64,000 bases of DNA, taken from positions 31,945,203-32,009,202 of the forward strand of contig NC_092234.1 of NCBI RefSeq assembly GCF_036320965.1, written 5' to 3'. The DNA is from Panulirus ornatus (Eukaryota; Arthropoda; Malacostraca; Decapoda; Palinuridae). The position numbers and the translations under genes were made by a program. Below the pieces are notes generated by a model. That model ran no database searches. It was given only the letters and a program-made list of their open reading frames with translations, and was not told the DNA's origin. Each line of letters starts with the position of its first letter. Position 1 is the stretch's first letter. This document shows positions 58,107 through 64,000 of this stretch, piece by piece.

Positions 58107-58245
58107 CAAACATACAACCTCTCCATTTCGCACACTAACACTTGACAACATGTAATTCAACATGACTCCTCTCTCTTTTCAACCTCCTTTCTTCCTAACT
58201 CTAGATTTTCCTCTGGTGGACGCTACGCGCTAGCCCTCCTGTTTA
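58105..58245 (+). repeat. Family E dispersed repeat, copy 1 (5' truncated)
   Basis: CCACAAACATACAACC, then ACACTAACACTTGACAACAT and CTAGATTTTCCTCTGGTGGA align with the later parts of copies 2 and 3. It starts directly at the end of a (CT)n array. Confidence 0.65.
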
Positions 58246-58375
58246 GAAGAATCAAGTCTAAGGTACTTTGACGTAACTACTCTCTAGTATGTGGTAAGCG
58301 GCCACCGACCAGGGAGGTCGGTATATTACCGGTACTGCTCGCCTGTGTATCGGAAGGGTTAATGACGGCTGCGCA

Positions 58376-58610
58376 GTGAGCCAGTACTTCAGTGGCTGAG
58401 ATACCCTCTTCCTGTCCCAAGGCTGCTGTCTTTACCCTCGGCCTGGCCCACACTTGGGGCTGCTGGCTCTCAGTCCACAGACATGTACTCCTTCCATCCC
58501 ACGCATAACACCTGACGACACTTAACTCACACGACGAGTTTTTTTACTCTAAGATTATCCTACGGTGGGCAGCGAGCGATAGGCAATAGCCCTGATTTAT
58601 AATACTGTCG
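58376..58610 (+). repeat. Family E dispersed repeat, copy 2
   Basis: GTGAGCCAGTACTTCAGTGG, GGCTGCTGTCTTTACCCTCG, GGCTGCTGGCTCTCAGTCCA and CATAACACCTGACGACACTT follow the same order as copy 3 at 63.7 kb. A (CT)n array begins 24 bp after it. Confidence 0.75.
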
Positions 58611-58632
58611 CAGGCGCTCTTAGGTGTATACA

Positions 58633-58633
<1 letters not shown>

Positions 58634-58698
<65 letters not shown>
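58634..58698. repeat. (CT)n adjoining family E copy 2
   Basis: Perfect CT run. Confidence 0.98.
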
Positions 58699-58699
<1 letters not shown>

Positions 58700-59025
58700 A
58701 CACAAAAGATTAAACACCATATTACAGTTAACGAGTCGAGCACAGGTTAACGAGTCGAGTACACGTCACTTCTCTCTACCGAGTGATTTCAGTAAAGCGA
58801 AGTAAATCAGCCACGACAATGAGTGTAATGACGATCATAGAGCGATCATTACCCTCATCAGTCCATCATTTAAGGGTGAAGTCATATCCACTAAATCATC
58901 ATTATTCACAAATCTACACAATCTTTCGTACATACAGAAAGAACATATGGGCAAATCAATCTAATATGACATTTACACAACCAATTCATCATTCAAAACG
59001 CGTCACGTCTTCTTCAACCCACAAG
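58700..59025. other. Spacer, no gene recognised
   Basis: AACGAGTCGAGYACA is duplicated near 58729 and 58748. Otherwise unique. Confidence 0.5.
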
Positions 59026-59027
59026 AG

Positions 59028-59055
59028 AGGAGGAGGAGGAGGAGGAGGAGGAGGA
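59028..59055. repeat. (GGA)n microsatellite
   Basis: About nine GGA units. Confidence 0.94.
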
Positions 59056-59149
59056 GAGCCATTTCTGGCGTCGATTAAATGAGTATTTCACATATGGACA
59101 ACAGTACACCAATAGACTTACTTGTACAATTACGTATCTCTATATATAT

Positions 59150-59220
59150 GACCTGTGGACGTGGCCAGCTTCCTGAGTGCTGCAAGAGCCTCAAAAATAG
59201 AAAAGACTCCTGAGGCAAGA
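59150..59220 (+). repeat. Family D dispersed repeat, copy 2
   Basis: GTGGCCAGCTTCCTGAGTGC then TGCAAGAGCCTCA aligns with 32.83 kb and ends in a microsatellite like copy 1. Confidence 0.75.
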
Positions 59221-59855
<635 letters not shown>

Positions 59856-59859
59856 TTAA

Positions 59860-60590
59860 GGGGTAGTTGTAAGTGGCGAGTGGGAGGGAGTGGGAAGGTG
59901 TTTCGACATGGAGGGAAGAGAGTTTGTATATGGGAAAGGGTGTTTAGGAGGGAAGGTCGTGTTTGGCAGGGAAAAGAGGGTGTTTGTGAGGGAGAATGGG
60001 TGTTTGGGAGGGAGAATGGCAAGGAAAAAGGGTTGTGTGAAGTGAGATGGCGTTGGAAATAGAAAGATGTTTTGAGGGGATAAAGGTGGTGTTTAGTGGG
60101 GAAAAGAGGTGTTTAGGGTAGATGCTTTGATGGGAAAAGAGTTGTTTGAAAAGGGTAAGGATGTGCTTAGAACGGGATATAAGCTTTGTGAAGGGATAAG
60201 AGATGTGTCCAGAAGGTAAGGCTTAATGTAAGGGGATGGAAGATGGCTGGAATGGGATGGTGGCGTGTTTATAACGAGAGAGTAGATGCTTAGAAGGGAT
60301 GAGGTACTGCTCAATCAGTAAGGGAAGGAGCAGTTTAGACAGAGGTGGTGCTTAATAGGGGGGGAGGTAAGTGTCTGGAGGCTAGTGGGATGTTTGGGGA
60401 GGGGCGATGTTTGGGGGAGATGGGAGATGTTTAGAGAAAGAAGGATGTTAAGATGTGCGAGGGAGGTGGTAGAAGCAGAGGAAATGAGGCTTTTGAAGGA
60501 AGGAAAGCTGTATGTAGGACAGTCATGAGTTTGGAGGAATAGAATGTTTGGAAGACGAGATGTCCCATCTGGAGGGAGGATGAGGAGGAA
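59860..60590. repeat. Long G-rich degenerate minisatellite
   Basis: The words GTGTTTGGGAGGGAGAATGG, GATGCTTAGAAGGG and AAAGAGGTGTTTAG recur with an approximate 25-35 bp rhythm for about 700 bp. C is rare on the plus strand. Confidence 0.65.
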
Positions 60591-60689
60591 GAGTGTCTAG
60601 GCCGGATGCAGGAGGGTGACACACATGCCCCTACCGATCCCAAGTGACGTTATAGTTTCCAATCATCAGCTTCCGCCCTTCTGTCCGCC

Positions 60690-60915
60690 ACCCACCCACC
60701 AGCGGCAGGATCCTGCCGCCGCCCACCCACCAGCGGTAGGATGCTGCTGCCGCCGCCCACCTACCAACGGCGGGATCCTGCTGCCGCTTACAACCTAGCG
60801 ACAGGATCCTGCCGCCACCCACTCACCGCCGGCGTGATCCTGCCGCCACCCATATACTAGCAGCAGGGCAATGTGCTGCCACCTACCCACCAGCAGGAGG
60901 ATCCCGCTTCGATAA
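60690..60915. repeat. 31-34 bp minisatellite, about 7 copies
   Basis: Units CACCCACCAGCGGCAGGATC then CTGCCGCCGCC. Each contains a near-palindrome, GGCAGGATCCTGCC, able to fold into a hairpin. Confidence 0.93.
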
Positions 60916-60919
60916 GGAC

Positions 60920-61365
60920 TCAGTCCAAGGACATTCATCATCGTCCCACACACCAACAACCTCAAGGACGCAATACTCAGTCACACAAAATAAAGATCCA
61001 TATAATGAATAAATTAATTAGTCTTAAACGCGGACCTCACATATGACATGCTTATTAATAGTGGAAAGTCAATATGATGGATGGAGGTTCAGTACTTCAT
61101 GAGGATATACTGTGAGTTATGAAGACTAATTAGTACTTTATGAGGACAAATAGTACTTTCTGAGGATACACTATAAATTATGAGGACACGTAATACTTTA
61201 AGAGGATATACCATACCTCATGTGAATATACTTAAAAGATTCACGTCACCTAGACTCACAAATTCTGAATATAGCGTGTTCAAGAAGCAACTCGTCATAT
61301 ATTAAGCCACGTATGTTTTTTTCATCTTCAGCACAAAATGTTCTACAACGAGTACATTGCAAACG
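60920..61365. other. Spacer with a decayed repeat at 61075-61225
   Basis: The words TGAGGATATACTGTGAGTTA, TACTTTATGAGGACA and TACTTTCTGAGGATACACT recur, an AT-rich degenerate minisatellite. No gene recognised. Confidence 0.6.
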
Positions 61366-61369
61366 TAAA

Positions 61370-61660
61370 AGTATGGTAGTAAACGGTGAAAGTAAGAGGT
61401 GTATATGGTAGAAACGTCGAAAGTGAAAGAGTGGTAGAAAACGCTGAGGAAAGAAAACGGAAGAAAACGTTGAAAGTAAAATGTGTGATGGTACAGAACA
61501 TTCAAAGTAGAATGCAAGTTGAACGTAAAAGTAATGGAAGAAAATGTTGAAAGCAGACATATTCAAGAGTAAAAATCATGAAAAAAAAAACGGTGAAAAA
61601 GAAAAGTCAGAAAACGTTGACAGCAAAATGAATGTAAGAAAACGTTGAATGTAGAGAACG
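61370..61660. repeat. Degenerate GAAAACGTTGAAAGTA minisatellite
   Basis: AGAAAACGTTGAAAGTAAAA and variants recur about ten times at 18-40 bp spacing. Confidence 0.8.
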
Positions 61661-62323
61661 TTTGCGTTACGTCGCCTCCGGAACACAAGCAACGAACTGG
61701 GAGGGTTACGGATGTGGGGGAGGTTCACGCCGGGGGAACACATCCCGAATGACATTCACTGGTGCTCCTTCGTGATGACATGGACCTCCTGAGCTGACCA
61801 TCGTCTGTACTAACTTCTGCAATGTTGGACGTCTCCTCCTCCGTCAGTTACGACAAGTGCCACTACTAACTAATGAGGTGAGCTATTAGCCGGACTGCCG
61901 AAGAGCTAAGTAGTTAGAACACTAATACCCATCGCTCTGTTAACCATCAGACAAATAAAAGACAAGAAATGAAATATTCAGCTGAAAAAAAAGAAACTTG
62001 TAAGGCCCTAACAAGGTACGTTTTATTCTTCATATCCCAAAAGAACTTGATCTTTATATGAACATATCTTCTAAATTCTCATTATTTTTGTCTAGTACTA
62101 CTTTTCATATACAATTTTTCCCCCATGAACCACTGATCCTTTCCATTCACCCTATAATACCGTTCAATGGTACGTTGGTGGCCCGTGGTAGCTGGCGGTA
62201 ATGGTAGCGACGATGGTAGATGGCACGCTGGAAGCGTCTAAGAAGAGATAGTTAGCTCGCAACTGGTGGCTCAAGAAGAAAGAATTGACCTGCTGGTGAT
62301 CAAACAGTGGAAAGCAAAATTGA

Positions 62324-62325
<2 letters not shown>
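61661..62325. other. No gene recognised
   Basis: Unique sequence. No motif assigned. Confidence 0.5.

Positions 62326-62326
<1 letters not shown>

Positions 62327-62391
<65 letters not shown>
62327..62391. repeat. (AT)n microsatellite
   Basis: Perfect AT run. Confidence 0.97.
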
Positions 62392-62395
<4 letters not shown>

Positions 62396-62585
62396 GGAAG
62401 CAGAGTAAAGTTGAATTGATTTGGGGTTTACTGGGTACCTAAGAAGTTCAGAAAACACAAGATCTGATGGTCTATGACGAGGTTATCTGCTATAGGAGGA
62501 TAATAATAAGTACATTACACTCCCAGTCTACTGGACATCGCGAGAAAACAAAGCAGGACAGTAAATGTCTATTAGTTAATGAAGG

Positions 62586-62690
62586 ATAAAGAAAGTAGAG
62601 TTGACTGCTTCACAACAGACGAAGAACGTAGAGTTGATTGGTTTATGACAGACGAAGAACGTAGAGTTGATTAGTTTCTTACAGATAAAT
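62586..62690. repeat. ~33 bp minisatellite, 3 copies
   Basis: GAAGAACGTAGAGTTGATTG then GTTTATGACAGAC occurs three times with decay. Confidence 0.88.
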
Positions 62691-63640
62691 AACATTGTTT
62701 TGCAATAGGAGATTAAAGAGGAAAGGAGAATTGGTTGACTAGAAAGTTGGGAGGTAACCCAAAAGTCTGTACCTGCCAAACATGGCTAACGCTGCGCAAA
62801 CCTATTGCAAACTTTCCCATGAAATGATAAAAAAAAAAGTTGGAATTTCGATCCCATTTAAAAATGCTGAGATAAATTCGGAAACTGTTGATGACTTCTA
62901 CAGTAGCATGACTTTACCGCAGCTTCCATGAGAGATCTAGCCAGCAACGTGGGACGTACTTTTGCATGTGAAAAACTTATTACGAGCGAGAGAGACTAAC
63001 CGATACAGTGGATATCGGTTAGTCACAAAGGCAGATATAGCAGGTGTTCTCTGCGGGGCTATAGTACATGTGGTGGAGGCTGAGCCTTGTATAGGCTATA
63101 GGCTATATACCACATCGGCTATAATAGGGTGGGAGTGTGATAGCACACGTACCCATGGCATAGCTAATATAGAAGTCATTCATACGGCAAACACAGAGTC
63201 TACATAGAAAGCTACCATACAAAAGGACTATACAGAGATATAGACACTTAGATCTAGTCTCATTCCCAGATACATTTTGGACTTGTGGTCAGCGAGTGCG
63301 GTCACCGGTGAGAGAATTTGGGCATCCTGGGGTTCGAACCCGCAACACTAACAATATGGATCATCAGATCCCCGGATCCCAACCTTTGAAAGCCTTCGAA
63401 CAGTTACCTCCCTAATCTCTATAGTAGAATAATTTACTACGTTATGGTTGAGAGATTGGAGAGAATGGCGGTGGTGGAGGTAGTGGGTTTGGGAGGCGGT
63501 GGTGGATATGGGGATATGGGAGACGGAGAAGGCGCCGTGGGGACATGGGAGGACAATGGGAGAGGTGAGAAGGACTGACACTGAATAAAGACATGGGACT
63601 GGGGCCTACGAGATTAAGAGACAGGTCTGGGAGACCAGGT
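62691..63640. other. No gene recognised
   Basis: Unique sequence. TATAGGCTATAGGCTATATA words near 63090-63130 form a small local repeat. GGGGTTCGAACCCGC (63331-63345) is a B-box-like palindrome without an A box partner. Confidence 0.45.
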
Positions 63641-63643
63641 CAT

Positions 63644-63645
<2 letters not shown>

Positions 63646-63708
<63 letters not shown>
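63646..63708. repeat. (CT)n adjoining family E copy 3
   Basis: Perfect CT run. Confidence 0.98.
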
Positions 63709-63711
<3 letters not shown>

Positions 63712-63945
63712 CCAGCACTAAGGTGGCTGTTAATTTCCCCTCCCTGGCCCCCAGGTTGCTGCCTTTTATTTCTGCCTCACTTATCCGTGAGGCTGCTGGC
63801 AATCAGTCCACAAACACACTCCATCTCACACGTAACACTTGACAACACGTGACTCATACGACTTGCCTAGATTTTACGACCGTGAGCTCTCACGCGTTTG
63901 GATTTTCCTTCAGACAAAACCTAGTTGTAGGTACTAATAGGCAGC
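63709..63945 (+). repeat. Family E dispersed repeat, copy 3
   Basis: GAGCCAGCACTAAGGTGGCT, GGTTGCTGCCTTTTATTTCT, GGCTGCTGGCAATCAGTCCA and CGTAACACTTGACAACACGT align with copies 1 and 2. It starts at the end of a (CT)n array and stops just before another CT/GT array. Confidence 0.75.
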
Positions 63946-63950
63946 TCTCT

Positions 63951-63992
<42 letters not shown>
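63946..63992. repeat. Compound (CT)n-(GT)n microsatellite
   Basis: Short CT run followed by a GT run near the window end. Confidence 0.96.
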
Positions 63993-63994
<2 letters not shown>

Positions 63995-64000
63995 CACGTG

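Noticed and set aside
63331..63345. Isolated B-box palindromes here and near 16870, 51685 and 52965 as SINEs or tRNAs
   Set aside because: No A box at suitable spacing and no SINE body alignment. A single 11-base match is too weak.

Overview
The window looks like intergenic DNA from an arthropod, most probably a decapod crustacean. This rests on three things: very dense long dinucleotide arrays of (AT)n, (GA)n/(CT)n and (CA)n/(GT)n; many minisatellites with 20-62 bp units; and decayed reverse-transcriptase fragments resembling non-LTR elements common in decapod genomes. The species call is inference. I recognise no intact protein-coding gene, rRNA, functional tRNA, CRISPR array or bacterial/viral gene cluster. 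Most long open frames are translated simple repeats (poly-YI, poly-SL, poly-RE, poly-HT, poly-CV) and are not annotated as genes.

Layout: 0-11.5 kb holds microsatellites and several minisatellites (31, 22 and 34 bp units). A LINE reverse transcriptase pseudogene (RT-1, 11.6-12.8 kb) is split by a tRNA-derived SINE with an (AT)n tail. 13-19 kb has a CpG-rich patch, the first copy of an AT-bounded ~240 bp dispersed repeat (family A), and a long pyrimidine-rich stretch. 19.3-20.6 kb is a satellite whose 30 bp monomer grades into a 62 bp dimer. 21-26.6 kb is mostly microsatellites and unrecognised sequence. RT-2 (26.6-28.1 kb) is a second LINE pseudogene, followed by two minus-strand SINEs. 30.2-31.2 kb has two minisatellites leading into RT-3 (31.2-32.8 kb), whose reading frame is interrupted by a complete family A copy; another, truncated, copy follows.

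34-47 kb carries further minisatellites, a candidate NRF-1-type promoter near 37.0 kb, and a CpG-rich, microsatellite-poor block at 39.6-41.0 kb, the most gene-like sequence here by composition. An array at 42.5-43.1 kb is rich in inverted CCAAT motifs and an array at 46.3-46.7 kb repeats a consensus splice donor. 49-55 kb holds a SINE cluster, a YY1-like start context at 50.1 kb, another family A copy and two copies of family B. 56-64 kb has degenerate minisatellites and three copies of family E next to (CT)n arrays.

The recurring theme is composite structure: five dispersed repeat families (A-E) plus a tRNA-SINE lie next to microsatellites in nearly every copy. At least two insertions with (AT)n tracts broke recognisable LINE reading frames. 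This points to retroposons that carry or seed microsatellites. No multi-gene system was found.
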